Origin: Dictyobacter aurantiacus
GTDB taxonomy: Bacteria; Chloroflexota; Ktedonobacteria; Ktedonobacterales; Ktedonobacteraceae
Direction: 5' to 3'
Length of the DNA stretch: 64,000 nucleotides
Assembly: GCF_003967515.1 (NCBI RefSeq)
Contig: NZ_BIFQ01000002.1
Location: 2,604,001-2,668,000, forward strand
The notes beneath the pieces were generated by a model that saw only the letters and a program-made list of their open reading frames with translations, ran no database searches and was not told the DNA's origin. Within the stretch, counting starts at the first letter, position 1, and every line of letters starts with the position of its first letter. Shown piece by piece: positions 34,150-43,510 of this stretch. A program made the translations under genes and the position numbers.

Positions 34150-36400
34150 CCTAAGCGAAGGAGTCGCCCCCTCCGCTCGGCTTCAAAATGAAGTAGGATA
34201 CCGGGGAGGTCCCTCACGGGCCTTGTCCGTTACCCTCTTCCCGAACCGGACTGGACCGTTTCCGTGTCATCCGGCTCTCCGGTCCCTGTTTCCGAAATGC
34301 TGCGGTGGATGTTCCTGCATGGATCTCCTCGTGACATTTCCGGCATACCACCAGGGTTTTGCGTCGGCGTGTCGCCATTTGTTTGACCCATCCAGGTTTC
34401 TCTCTTCGTCCGGGCTTTTCCAAGTCGGCTAGTTTGCGGATATGATGGACCTCTACTTTCTCGCTGGATCCGCAGAGTTCGCAGGTGTCGGCTAACATCC
34501 GCTGAAGTAATTCGCTCCGGTTAGTCATGACGAATTGAGGGAAGCGATCAACAAGGATAGCATCTTGTTTCCGTTTGAGAGGAATTCCCCCAAAATGCGT
34601 AACAAGTGGCTTCTTGTTGTCTCGTTGCACCACTACTTGCAGGCATTTTCTTGGTCCATGAGGCGTTTCGATGGTGGCTTTGTATTTCTTTGCCATCTTC
34701 GTTACGCTCGATCGATGCTTGCCTGCCAGCGTTTTGAGCAACGATGTTTCTGCAATCCAGTGCAATTTGTTGAACCAGCCAACATTGTGAGCCAAGAGAT
34801 AGTACTGGACAATCCCTCGATATTCCGACTGATATTTGCTGACAATGCTGTAATCACTGTCGCGGATCAGCACGCCTCGTTGAGCTGGTTTTCCTCGTTG
34901 CATATACAATGCACATTTTTGTTCAATGACTTCTTTGGGAACTCGTAAGGCTACCATCTCGTTGACTTGTCGTTGCCCTCGATGGTCGAGCTTGTCATCG
35001 ACATGTTGACTCACGATCTGATACCCAAGAAATTTCGCTGCTCCTGTTCGCGCATGCGTCAGCAACGTTTTCTCCTCGGACAGTTCCAACTTGAGCGTAT
35101 CGTGCAGGAATGTCCTCAGTTCGCGTTTGATTTCCTCGGCTTCTTCCTTTGGGCCACTGAAACCAAGCACCCAATCGTCGGCATACCTCACATAACGGAG
35201 TCTGCGGTAGTTGGGGTCTTGAGGATGTTGACTCGGCAGCTTTCGCCGCTGCTTCCGCAACATGCGGATAGCTTGTCGATCTCCTCGACGCTTGGCACGG
35301 GCAATGGCATTTTCAATGTTCTGGTACGCAGGATTTTTGGCTCGTCGCTTCCCTTGATTGTATTTGGGAAGCAACACCGTCTCGACAAATTTGTCCAGCT
35401 TATCCAGGTAGATATTACTGAGTATTGGGCTGCACACACCGCCTTGCGGTGCCCCGCTCAGCGTTTCATGCCAGCGCCATTCTTCAAGATACCCTGCCTG
35501 GAGCATGTGTCGGATCAATCGCAAAAATCGGTTATCGTGGACTTTTTCTCCCAGGATAGTCATGAGTACTTCATGGTCCAGGCTGCCGAAACAGTCGGAG
35601 ATATCGCCCTCAATATACCAATGCACGCCTTTCCAGGTTTGCACAATTTCGCTGAGTGCCGTATGGCACCCGCGCCCTGGGCGAAACCCGTGAGAATGCT
35701 CGCTAAAGCGCGGTTCAAAGTAGGCATCGAGCAATTGACGCACCACCTCTTGCATCACTTTTGACGACCAAGACGGAAGTCCGAGCGGGCGTAATTTTCC
35801 ATTCTTTTTGGGAATGGAGATCCGTTTCACAGGTGTCCATCGCCACCGTTCTTGACGGATGAGGCCAATCATGGCTGCGATTTTCTCCCTGGACATACCA
35901 TCCACGGTTTCTCCCGTGGTGTCTGGCGTCATGGCTCCGTCATTGGAGTAGAGACGCGCATACGCCCGGAGGTACAACTGTGGATTGTAGAGCTGTCGGT
36001 AGAGCCTGGTTACTGGTAATCCTCGCTCACCGCGGTTTCGGATGATACTCAGGACTGTTGTGGCGTCCTGCATTTTCGCATACCTCGCTTTGCTGAGTAT
36101 CTAGGTTCCTGTGCCCCTTTGCCCTGTACGCTGCTTTCCAGCGCTCCCTGGTGGGACGTGATCCCCACGACTCATATGGGCACTCTGTTACCCTAAAGGT
36201 CGCCCTTCGTAGGTAATCCCGTGGTACGTCTTTGAGATACGTTCTAGCCGCACGTTAGGGTCTCCACTCATCTCTTGATCTGACTTCGTTCGTCTTCTTT
36301 CACCTTCAGGGATTGCCTCGGCCTCCGGTTCAAGCCAAAGCAGAAGATGACATCGTTTTCAAGCGTTCTTCCGATGGGCGGGCCACTTACACCAAGTCGA
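34150..36400 (-). mobile_element. Group II intron (downstream copy) with reverse transcriptase
   Basis: Domain V is visible at 34234-34277 (minus strand GAGCCGGATG, ACGGAAACGGT, CAGTCCGGTTCGG). The GGTAACAGAGTGCCC and GGCAAAGGGGCACAGG words before the reading frame mark the domain III/IV region. The 5' end was not fixed: GTGCGGC at 36253 leaves too little room for a full domain I, and GTGTAAG near 36395 is an alternative. The 3' end near 34150 is approximate. Confidence 0.75.
34214..36073 (-). CDS. Group II intron-encoded reverse transcriptase/maturase with HNH domain
   Basis: A 619-residue multifunctional protein. The reverse transcriptase palm has the catalytic YADD in RYADDWVLGF, preceded by HGFRPGRGCHTAL and GAPQGGVCSPILSNIYLDKL. 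A maturase (X) region follows, and near residue 555 an HNH endonuclease-type zinc motif (CELCGSSEKVEVHHIRKLAD, then CRKCHEEIH). It would splice its own intron and drive retrohoming. The last 20 codons overlap intron domain V. It looks intact. Sequence is clearly different from the second intron protein upstream, so the two are separate lineages. Confidence 0.92.
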   Translation of the reverse strand: MQDATTVLSIIRNRGERGLPVTRLYRQLYNPQLYLRAYARLYSNDGAMTPDTTGETVDGMSREKIAAMIGLIRQERWRWTPVKRISIPKKNGKLRPLGLPSWSSKVMQEVVRQLLDAYFEPRFSEHSHGFRPGRGCHTALSEIVQTWKGVHWYIEGDISDCFGSLDHEVLMTILGEKVHDNRFLRLIRHMLQAGYLEEWRWHETLSGAPQGGVCSPILSNIYLDKLDKFVETVLLPKYNQGKRRAKNPAYQNIENAIARAKRRGDRQAIRMLRKQRRKLPSQHPQDPNYRRLRYVRYADDWVLGFSGPKEEAEEIKRELRTFLHDTLKLELSEEKTLLTHARTGAAKFLGYQIVSQHVDDKLDHRGQRQVNEMVALRVPKEVIEQKCALYMQRGKPAQRGVLIRDSDYSIVSKYQSEYRGIVQYYLLAHNVGWFNKLHWIAETSLLKTLAGKHRSSVTKMAKKYKATIETPHGPRKCLQVVVQRDNKKPLVTHFGGIPLKRKQDAILVDRFPQFVMTNRSELLQRMLADTCELCGSSEKVEVHHIRKLADLEKPGRREKPGWVKQMATRRRKTLVVCRKCHEEIHAGTSTAAFRKQGPESRMTRKRSSPVREEGNGQGP

Positions 36401-36493
36401 GATTGGAGTTTAAGCAGTCTAGCTTTACCCGTGGTGGGCGAGCCATATGACGCTCATGCTTTACAACGCTTTCAAGCATGGGTCATTTTTTTT

Positions 36494-38377
36494 TCAGCAT
36501 GCTCTTGTTCCGTTTGGCTTTCGCCGCCGGGTTAGCTGGTGGCTCAAGAACATTTCCCTAGTTCCTCCTGTCTGTAACAGGAATATCTCAAAGCGCCTCA
36601 CGGCGCACACCGGACTGGAAAGTTTCCCTTCATCCGGCTCCTCAATGATCGGGTCCTTGGCACAGATACCATTGACACGTCGAGCGTGTCGTTCATCATG
36701 GCAATGTCGGTGGAGCAAGCATTTGTTGCTGAGTTCTTCGCCGCCTCCTTCGCTCTTTGGCGTAATGTGGTCGATTTCAATGACATCGGTGTCTTGAAAG
36801 AGTAACTCACACCAACGACATTTCCCTTGCTGCTTGCGCAAGAGGATTCCCTTGACGCCATTGCACAGAGGATGTTGTTTCAGTCGTTGGCTCCAGTAGA
36901 GGAGATCGCCATCGTAAGGGCTGGCCGCTCCCTTGACTTTGATGTGTCTTTGGACATGTGCTTGGCCGTGCTTCCACAGCTTTGCTTGCTGGCTTTGAAA
37001 CTGCCAGCCCTGTCCTTCGTCCACATGCCAGTATTTGTTCGCGATCCAATGCCCTCCCTTGTTGGGATGGCGGCGCTTCGCCCACCGTTTTAATTGGAGG
37101 TAGAGCAGCTGGTCACAGGCATGAAACGTCTTTGAGGCCGCTGTTCTGCGATGGTAGTTCGCCCATCCCCGATTCACGCGATTGAGTTCCTCAATGAGCT
37201 TCTCTTGTGGGGCATGTTGATTTCTGTCAATCACCACCTTCATATCAGCAGTGTGACGTTTGACCGCCTCTTTACTGGGAGTGATGATTGTTTTGAAACC
37301 GAGCGGTCTTCCCCGCGGGTTCTTTCCCGTATGGGTTTTGCCCACAGCGAATTGTCGGACGGTCCAGCCGAGAAAATCGAAGCCCACCTGCCCCTGGTAG
37401 TCCTGAAGCGTGTGGGTTATCCGGGTTTTACTGGGCTTAAGCTCTAATCCCATTGTGCTCAACCATGTTTCCAGAAGATGCTTTGCTTTCTGCACACCTG
37501 CCTCAGTGGGATGAAGAACAACCAGATCATCGGCGTAACGAACCAGTTGAGGAACGCTCTCCTTGTAGGAGAAAGCTTCTCGGATCGCTCTTTCGATGTC
37601 ATGCAAGGCAATATTCATGAGTAAAGGAGACACGACTCCTCCTTGCGGAGTTCCTTTGATCGTCTCATGAAAGCCGCCATCTTCTAGGATGCCGGCTTTC
37701 AGCCATGCTTTGACCGTTCGTTGGATAGCAGGATAGGAATGCAGTTTATCGAGTAAGGCCGTATGGGAGATGTTATCGAAGCATCCGGCGATATCTGCGT
37801 CCAGCACGTATTTGGACTGATAGCGGATTGCATTGAAAATGGCTTCTTTGGCATCCTGGGCACAACGGCCTGGGCGAAATCCATAGCTGTTCGGTTCAAA
37901 GCGGGCTTCCCATTCGGGTTCCAGAGCCAGTTTGATGAGGCACTGATGCGCCCGATCCAGCATGACCGGAATGCCTAGCGGTCGCTTTTCCGCTTTGCCC
38001 GCCTTGGGTATCCAGACCCGTCGAACGGGTCTGGGTTGATTGCCTTCCCATTGTTTCGGGTGGATTTGCTCAGCCAGGATCAGTCGCTGTTGGGGCGCGA
38101 CGGCTTTTACCCCATCTACTCCGGCAGTATTCTTGCCCTGGTTATCTTGCGTGACCCTCCGCACCGCGAGGAGACGCGCTGCCCTGGATTTCGTCAGCAA
38201 CTTCTGAAGTTTGTGGACGGCTTGGGTATTGCCATGTTGACCGGCTCGAAAGATGCGCTTTTGGAGTCTGTACACATGCTGCTCAAACTTGCGCCAGGGC
38301 AACTTGCGCCAACTCTCACTCTCAGGATCAGGCTCACGCCCGGTTCTGGGTGCCTTCGTCTCTGACATCCGACTCAT
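36494..38377 (-). CDS. Group II intron-encoded reverse transcriptase/maturase with HNH domain (second lineage)
   Basis: A 627-residue protein from ATG 38377 (AAAGAGG upstream). Catalytic YADD is in LVRYADDLVVLHPTEAG; NSYGFRPGRCAQDAKEAI and KGTPQGGVVSPLLMNIAL are the neighbouring RT blocks. A maturase region follows (RVNRGWANYHRRTAASKTF), then an HNH motif (CRWCELLFQDTDVIEIDHIT, CLLHRHCHDERH). The C-terminal end overlaps domain V (36602-36640), as is common for such introns. No disrupting mutation seen, so it could act on its own intron and possibly on ORF-less relatives. Confidence 0.92.
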   Translation of the reverse strand: MSRMSETKAPRTGREPDPESESWRKLPWRKFEQHVYRLQKRIFRAGQHGNTQAVHKLQKLLTKSRAARLLAVRRVTQDNQGKNTAGVDGVKAVAPQQRLILAEQIHPKQWEGNQPRPVRRVWIPKAGKAEKRPLGIPVMLDRAHQCLIKLALEPEWEARFEPNSYGFRPGRCAQDAKEAIFNAIRYQSKYVLDADIAGCFDNISHTALLDKLHSYPAIQRTVKAWLKAGILEDGGFHETIKGTPQGGVVSPLLMNIALHDIERAIREAFSYKESVPQLVRYADDLVVLHPTEAGVQKAKHLLETWLSTMGLELKPSKTRITHTLQDYQGQVGFDFLGWTVRQFAVGKTHTGKNPRGRPLGFKTIITPSKEAVKRHTADMKVVIDRNQHAPQEKLIEELNRVNRGWANYHRRTAASKTFHACDQLLYLQLKRWAKRRHPNKGGHWIANKYWHVDEGQGWQFQSQQAKLWKHGQAHVQRHIKVKGAASPYDGDLLYWSQRLKQHPLCNGVKGILLRKQQGKCRWCELLFQDTDVIEIDHITPKSEGGGEELSNKCLLHRHCHDERHARRVNGICAKDPIIEEPDEGKLSSPVCAVRRFEIFLLQTGGTREMFLSHQLTRRRKPNGTRAC

Positions 38378-38943
38378 GCCTCTTTCTTCCCGGTCATCGT
38401 CCCCACGTCAGCCTATCCTCTGGCTTTCCCAAAAGCATTTGCTTCTTGGGGAATCCTGCTCGACATCCGCGTGCAGATGGTTTCCTGCTCACCGCATCGA
38501 CCAGCGATGAGAGCCGGATGTCGAGTTACTCCGTTCCCATGATGTGTTTTACGCTCCTGTAGGCGGGTGCTATCCACCGGAGATGTTGGATGAGTGAAAG
38601 GAGAGAATATTACAGTTCTCGCCTCATATTAATCTCATTACCGTTTTGGTCAAGCCTATCAGCCTCTTTGGCTTGTTAGAAGTTACGATGGTTCAGATGC
38701 ACCTTCAGTTGCCTTCGCCGTGGGAGCCTGGCTTGGAAAGTGGTCATGTTGAGACTCATGAGGCTTTCCATTTCTGCCCGCTTGACGGATTGAGGACCAG
38801 TCGCTACCGTCGGGCAGGGCCATTCCACGTTCACCTCGTGGGAGAGAAATTGCGTCTCCCATCAAATCATGAGTTATCAAGGATAAATATCCTTGCCAGC
38901 CATCCCTTCATGGTCAAATGAATTTCGGCTGAACGGATCGCAC
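36500..38943 (-). mobile_element. Group II intron (upstream copy) with reverse transcriptase
   Basis: The 5' end is clear at 38943: minus-strand GTGCGATCCGTTCAGCC. About 565 nt of domains I-III precede the protein gene, the expected size. Domain V is at 36602-36640 (GAGCCGGATG, AGGGAAACTTT, CAGTCCGG). The 3' end near 36500 is approximate. It stands directly upstream of, and in the same orientation as, the other intron. Confidence 0.8.
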
Positions 38944-39042
38944 GTAATACGCTTCTATATAGGCGAAAATTGATGATCTTGCTTCTTCATGGAATGAATT
39001 GAAAGTTTCTTGTACGCATTCATCCTTCAATGTACCAAAGAA

Positions 39043-39954
39043 GGTTCTGTTGCAAAAAAAGAACCTCATCTGATAGGATAGAGCCAAAAACTGAAAAGAA
39101 GATGGTTCTTACCATGCAAAACGTGTTCAAATGGCGTCATTTCCAGGCCGACATCATTCTTTTGTGCGTCAGGTGGTATCTGCGCTATTCGCTCAGCTAT
39201 CGTGACCTTGAAGAGATGATGATGGAACGGGGTCTGCACGTCGATCACACCACGATTTATCGCTGAGTCCAACGCTACGCACCCGAACTGGAGAAACGCA
39301 CCCGACCGCATCTCAAAGCCTGTACCAACTCCTGGAAAGTCGATGAGACGTATATCAAGGTTAGGAACGTTTGGATGTATCTCTACCGTGCCGTGGATTC
39401 AAACGGCAATATCCTCGAGTTTCTCTTGCGTCCAACGCGGGATGCCGAGTCCGCCAAGTGCTTTTTCGTCAAAGCACTCGCATCGACTGCTCGATCAGCT
39501 TCTCAAGCATGTCCGATTTCAGAGCAGATGGCTCCACCTACGACTCCGACTGATACCACAATCATCACGCCAATTCCTCGCGTGATCAATGTCGACAAGA
39601 ACGCGGCCTATCCCAAAGCCATTGCTGAGCTCAAAGCCACTGGAATGCTGGCTCAGCATGTGGAATTGAGGCAGGTCAAATATCTCAACAATCTCATCGA
39701 ACAAGATCATCGCTTCCTCAAACGCTTGACCAAGCCAGGGATGGGCTTTTTCTCCTTCGAAACAGCCTGGCGAACCATCCAAGGATTTGAGGTAATGAAC
39801 ATGCTGAGAAAGGGGCAGGTACAAGGAGTGAACAAAGGAGATGTACAAAGACAGGCTACACTGGTCGCTAGACTCTTTGGCATTGTTGCCTAAGCTGAAC
39901 ATGGAGAGGCCTACCACGCTTATCTTGTTTCTTCTCATTTTTTGCAACACAGCC
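39043..39954 (+). mobile_element. IS6-family insertion sequence, copy 1
   Basis: A 912-bp element with ends GGTTCTGTTGCAAAAAAAG (39043) and TTTTTTGCAACACAGCC (to 39954), imperfect inverted repeats. The flanking 8-mers (CCAAAGAA and TTCGCAAC) differ, so there is no target duplication. The same element lies inverted at 51411-52322. Confidence 0.9.
39102..39893 (+). pseudogene. IS6-family transposase with internal TGA
   Basis: Starts at ATG 39102 (MVLTMQNVFKWRHFQADIIL). TGA at 39264-39266 interrupts TTIYR*VQRY; the intact inverted copy has TGG (Trp) there. Beyond it the frame continues with DETYIKVRNVWMYLYRAVD, INVDKNAAYPKAI and GFEVMNMLRKGQ, the DDE blocks, to 39893. One G to A change therefore disabled this copy, though copy 2 could supply enzyme in trans. 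Confidence 0.9.
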
Positions 39955-40517
39955 TTCGCAACGGTGCAACTGCTGCCTGATCGTCTGGAGTGGCCCTTAC
40001 ACCAGAAGCAGCCGAAAAAGATTTTTGTCAATTCAATGTCCGATCTTTTTCACAGCCAGGTGCCGGAGGACTACATTCAGCAGGTATTCAACACTATGCG
40101 CCAGGCACACTGGCATACCTTCCAAGTTCTGACGAAACGATCAGGCAGGTTGCGGCAGCTCGCGCCCCGTATTGATTGGCCAAAGAATGTCTGGATGGGG
40201 GTGAGTGTAGAAAATGATGCGATGACGGCGCGCATCAATGCACTGCGGGGATGCGGTGCGCCCATTACGTTGAACCCTTGCTGGGTCCGCTCCCTTCCCT
40301 GAATCTTCAGGGCATTGACTGGGTCATCACCGGTGGGGAAAGTGGCCCCAATGCTCGTCCCTGCGATTCTGAGTGGGTGCGAGCTATCCGTGATCATTGC
40401 CTTGCCGATGGCGTCGCCTTCTTCCATAAGCAATGGGGAGGCCGTCAGGCGAAGGCGGGTGGTCGCGAATTGGACGGGCGCACCTGGGATGAGTTTCCGT
40501 CGAAGGGGGTAGCCTAA
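39955..40517 (+). pseudogene. DUF5131 (phage Gp37/Gp68-like) protein, truncated and frameshifted
   Basis: Right after the IS6 end the frame reads KKIFVNSMSDLFHSQVPEDY and HTFQVLTKRSGRLRQLAP, then NVWMGVSVEN, characteristic of DUF5131. A frameshift near 40240-40260 moves the rest, [18 protein letters not shown] and [13 protein letters not shown], to another frame ending at TAA 40517. The first 80 or so residues, which carry Cys motifs in this family, were lost to the IS6 insertion. DUF5131 proteins occur in phages and mobile islands, often beside PAPS-reductase-like genes as here. The biochemical function is not established. Confidence 0.82.
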
Positions 40518-40952
40518 ATGAAGCGGTCTACGTTGCCCATGGTTTCTCTGTTTCCTGAGTTTGCACGTCCCGGTAAACCCGATTTTCAAGCATTAAAACT
40601 CAGCCTCGTGTGCGTGTCCTTTAGCGGGGGCAAGGATAGTTTCCTTGCCCTGCAGGGGGCAATCCGCCTCTTTGGGCACGAACGGGTGTGTGCCCACCAT
40701 CAGGAAATCGAGGAAGACTAGCCGGGCACCAAAGAATATGGAGCGGCTATTTGCGCGCAGCTGGGCATCCCGTTTTACTCCTCGAAGGGGTGCTATGGTG
40801 GCTATCGATGCCTGGATTGCGACCACATCTACCTCTTCGCCGATCCAGAAAAGGCGTATTGTCGGCCGCCAAAGGGGTGCGGATCACGTCAGAAGGAGCA
40901 GATCGCTCTCATTGACTCGGTGCATGGGAGCAAGAGGGACCCTTCCATCTGA
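40518..40952 (+). pseudogene. PAPS-reductase-family (PP-loop) protein with internal TAG
   Basis: ATG 40518 abuts the stop of the DUF5131 gene, so the two were one operon. The PP-loop motif VSFSGGKDSFLALQGAI is near residue 35. TAG at 40719-40721 interrupts EIEED*PGTKEYG; the frame then continues through GCYGGYRCLDCDHIYLFADP to TGA 40952. Paired Cys residues in RCLDCDH suggest metal or disulfide chemistry. Such phage-type members are distinct from sulfate-assimilation CysH and may adenylate or thiolate another substrate. Inactive as it stands. Confidence 0.75.
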
Positions 40953-41163
40953 TACCTCATTCATGTGAAAAGAGGAAACACCATGATTTCTTTCAGGATG
41001 AGTATATCAGTATTGCTCTCTTCAAGCAGACAGGCTGTATGCATCAAAGTTGATGGAGTTCCATATCGGAACTCCATCACTTTCGGTGCATGAGTTTTGC
41101 ACCGCTCTGAGCTGAAAGACGGGCTGATGCAGCCCCCGAGCAACGCCTCTGAGGATACCTTGA

Positions 41164-41545
41164 TTATATGGGCATGCGATGTACCCACAAGAATTGCTGA
41201 ATATCCCGTGATTGGTACACCCATCTGAACAGCGGCGGGTAGGCAGGGAGCGCTTGCGCGGCTGAGATGATTTCTGGCCTTCCGAGCACATATTCCTGCC
41301 CGCGCGTCTTGATGATGCATTTCCCAGCGGCCATGACATTGCGGCACCAGTTCACCTTTATGCCATTCCCATAAGGCAGAGCTATTACAAAACCACCGCC
41401 CAGAGGATACGCGGTCAGCAGCGTTGCGTACTCTTTGCCACTGCCGCGCCTGATATGCTTGAGAAGTGAGTAGGCGCGCAGGGGGCCGCCAGCGATTTTG
41501 AGAAAGATCGCATTGGATCTTTTATTGAGCTGGCTTCTAGAGCCT
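41164..41545 (-). pseudogene. F420-dependent nitroreductase-family (Ddn-like) protein, N-terminus missing
   Basis: About 125 codons ending at TAA 41164 read FLKIAGGPLRAYSLLKHIRR, then YATLLTAYPLGGGFVIALPY, GNGIKVNWCRNVMAAGKCII, and PAYPPLFRWVYQSRD. The pattern G-S-GKEYATL ... PYG ... W-RN ... GKC is that of deazaflavin-dependent nitroreductases (DUF385, Ddn type). A TAA lies upstream in the same frame and no start codon is available, so the first 30 or more residues are missing. If the family call is right, the organism likely makes or made use of coenzyme F420. Confidence 0.72.
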
Positions 41546-41612
41546 GACTGTTACTGTGGAGTACTTGGAGCCTTTTCTTGCATGGCCTTTTACCTGCTTT
41601 CTATCTGTATGG

Positions 41613-43259
41613 TTATGCATGGTATGACGGTGTCTTGTTTTTTCCCAGGATATGAGCAACTACCCGTTCCAATGTCTCTAGCGGGTTAGCTGACAATGAT
41701 GTGCTGCGCCAGGCGACAAAGCTATCAGGCCGGAGAAGCATCGCTCCCTCAGATGAGATACCCAACCGAGCTTCCCAGGTAGTATCCAGGGTCAGCAGGT
41801 CAGCCTCCGGGCCAAAACAATAGGCGGCCAGTTCAATACCCAGGCGCGAAGCAATAGTCGCCGCCGCCTTGTTCCAGGCGGTTCCTCCTGCTCCTGTCAG
41901 CAACACAAAGCGCCCATCGAACAGATCCAGCGTAGACATGCGCTGGCCTTGCCGCTCGATCCACACATGGGGTACGCGTGAGCCTGGCAACCCATGGAGC
42001 TCCAGAGATTCCAGCAGTTCGAATTCGTTTGGAGAGGCTGTGGCCGTCTCTTCCGAGAGAATGGCCGCTGAACGATAGCGATAGCCAACAATGGGATATA
42101 GGATTGGGAGTGGATCTTTCAGATGGAGCTGAGCATTCCCTCGCATCTCCTTTTCAAATAACACCGCTGCCGGTCCTGTCATCGACTGCTCGGCAACCAG
42201 TGTTCCAACGGGATGCCGCTCTGTCTGGTAGGTGGTGAGCAACTGCGAGGTCGCCTGCCTCTTGAGGACGGCCGCCAGTTTCCAGGCCATATTCTGTGCG
42301 CTCTGGATCGCGGTATTGACACCCAGCCCCAGGTAGGGCGGCATGGTATGTGCCGCATCGCCTACCAGGAAAACACGTCCTTCCTGAAAACGCTCAGCCA
42401 CCCGCTGGATGGGCCGCCAATCTGCCAGATCCACGATCTCAACGTCTATCTCTGGTTTTCCCAGCGCGGCGCGAATCAATTTCTGACAACGCTCAATGGG
42501 ATAATCCTGTGCGGATTCTCCTCGCATGGGGTTATACGTGATGGCAAACATGCCACGATCCTGATCGGTAATCAGGAACATGCCGCGTCCGCTCTCGTTG
42601 CTGGTCAGGATGGCGTCGGCTTCATAGCCCTGGATCAACTCCCCCCAATTCGCACGAAAGTAGACAAAGATCTGGCTCTCTGGCAGTTCTCCCACTCCCC
42701 ATGTGGAAATGCCAAGCGCCTCGCGAATCCGGCTATGAGCGCCATCTGCCGCGATCAGATACGCTGCCTTGACCCGACTGATATTGCTGGTCGCACGATC
42801 CCTGAGCAGGGCGGTGACGCCCGTTTCATCCTGAGTAAAGGAGACCAGTTCGGTGCCATAGCGCACATCGACCCCTTGCCGCTCGGCTTCTCCCCTCAGC
42901 AGTGGTTCCAGGCGGCTCTGCGGGCAATACCGGCCAAGCGGGTATGGGCTGATCTCCTCCAGATGCTCAACGAGCGTAGTGGGGTTGAGTAGCTCTTCCT
43001 GGTCGCTTGCAGCCAAGGTGTGTTTGCGAAACATGCGTGAAATGGGAGCGCCCGCCGCGCGCACCTGCTCGTCCAGACCGAGGCTGCGGAAGACTTCCAT
43101 GGTGCGAAAATTGAGGGTACGCGCGCGCGGATACCATGAAACATCCGTGCGCCGCTCGATCAACAACGACGCAATCCCCTGCTGGCGCAGCAAAAGCGCC
43201 AACGATAAACCAGCTCCGCCTGCTCCTACAATCAAAACGGAAACCTGTTCCTGAGCCAT
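41613..43259 (-). CDS. FAD-dependent aromatic monooxygenase (PHBH fold), copy 1
   Basis: A 548-residue protein from ATG 43259, with AAAGGAG seven bases upstream; the long frame extension before it is not needed. The three flavoprotein fingerprints are present: VLIVGAGGAGLSLALLL near residue 7 (FAD ADP part), LIAADGAHSRIREALGI near 170 (DG motif) and VFLVGDAAHTMPPYLGLG near 305 (GD motif). The C-terminal thioredoxin-like part is retained. Such enzymes hydroxylate phenols, polyketides or antibiotics using NAD(P)H and O2. Upstream lie GTGACA-type palindromes that could be operators. It is the last gene of a minus-strand cluster with a STAND regulator and a second monooxygenase. Confidence 0.9.
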   Translation of the reverse strand: MAQEQVSVLIVGAGGAGLSLALLLRQQGIASLLIERRTDVSWYPRARTLNFRTMEVFRSLGLDEQVRAAGAPISRMFRKHTLAASDQEELLNPTTLVEHLEEISPYPLGRYCPQSRLEPLLRGEAERQGVDVRYGTELVSFTQDETGVTALLRDRATSNISRVKAAYLIAADGAHSRIREALGISTWGVGELPESQIFVYFRANWGELIQGYEADAILTSNESGRGMFLITDQDRGMFAITYNPMRGESAQDYPIERCQKLIRAALGKPEIDVEIVDLADWRPIQRVAERFQEGRVFLVGDAAHTMPPYLGLGVNTAIQSAQNMAWKLAAVLKRQATSQLLTTYQTERHPVGTLVAEQSMTGPAAVLFEKEMRGNAQLHLKDPLPILYPIVGYRYRSAAILSEETATASPNEFELLESLELHGLPGSRVPHVWIERQGQRMSTLDLFDGRFVLLTGAGGTAWNKAAATIASRLGIELAAYCFGPEADLLTLDTTWEARLGISSEGAMLLRPDSFVAWRSTSLSANPLETLERVVAHILGKNKTPSYHA

Positions 43260-43344
43260 ACGTGGACTCCTTTCTATTTGCCTCTCAATGAACATTGAGA
43301 TCACGCTCTTTGCCTGATGGAAAGGCAAATTGACTACACATCCA

Positions 43345-43451
43345 TTGTGTGACACAACCGTGGTTACGTGACAACCTGTCTTGTTACAAACATACCCTCT
43401 TCCCTGGCTAGAAACCAGGAGCAAGTTGAAAGAAATGTCACCTATGTGACA
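43345..43451. promoter_or_regulatory. GTGACA-type palindromes upstream of monooxygenase copy 1
   Basis: TGTCAC-CTAT-GTGACA at 43436-43451 is a perfect 6+6 palindrome; TTGTGTGACACAA at 43345-43357 is a 13-bp palindrome with the same GTGACA word, and ACGTGACAAC lies between them. They sit 85-190 bp upstream of the monooxygenase start and just past the stop of the STAND regulator gene. Confidence 0.5.
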
Positions 43452-43510
43452 GGAGGCGCAAAGTGTCTCACAACTCCGGCGATCTGCGGGTGCGTCGCAC
43501 ACAAAAATTG

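Noticed and set aside
36254-36480. GTGCGGC at 36253 as the exact 5' end of the downstream group II intron
   Set aside because: It leaves only 180 nt before the protein gene, too short for domains I-III; the true end probably lies further upstream.
27358-40721. Genetic recoding of TAG (amber read as Trp) to explain several in-frame TAG codons
   Set aside because: Intact genes in the window use TAG as normal stop (for example at 4806, 60893 and 62116), several affected genes carry other damage such as missing ends, and no suppressor tRNA is visible.
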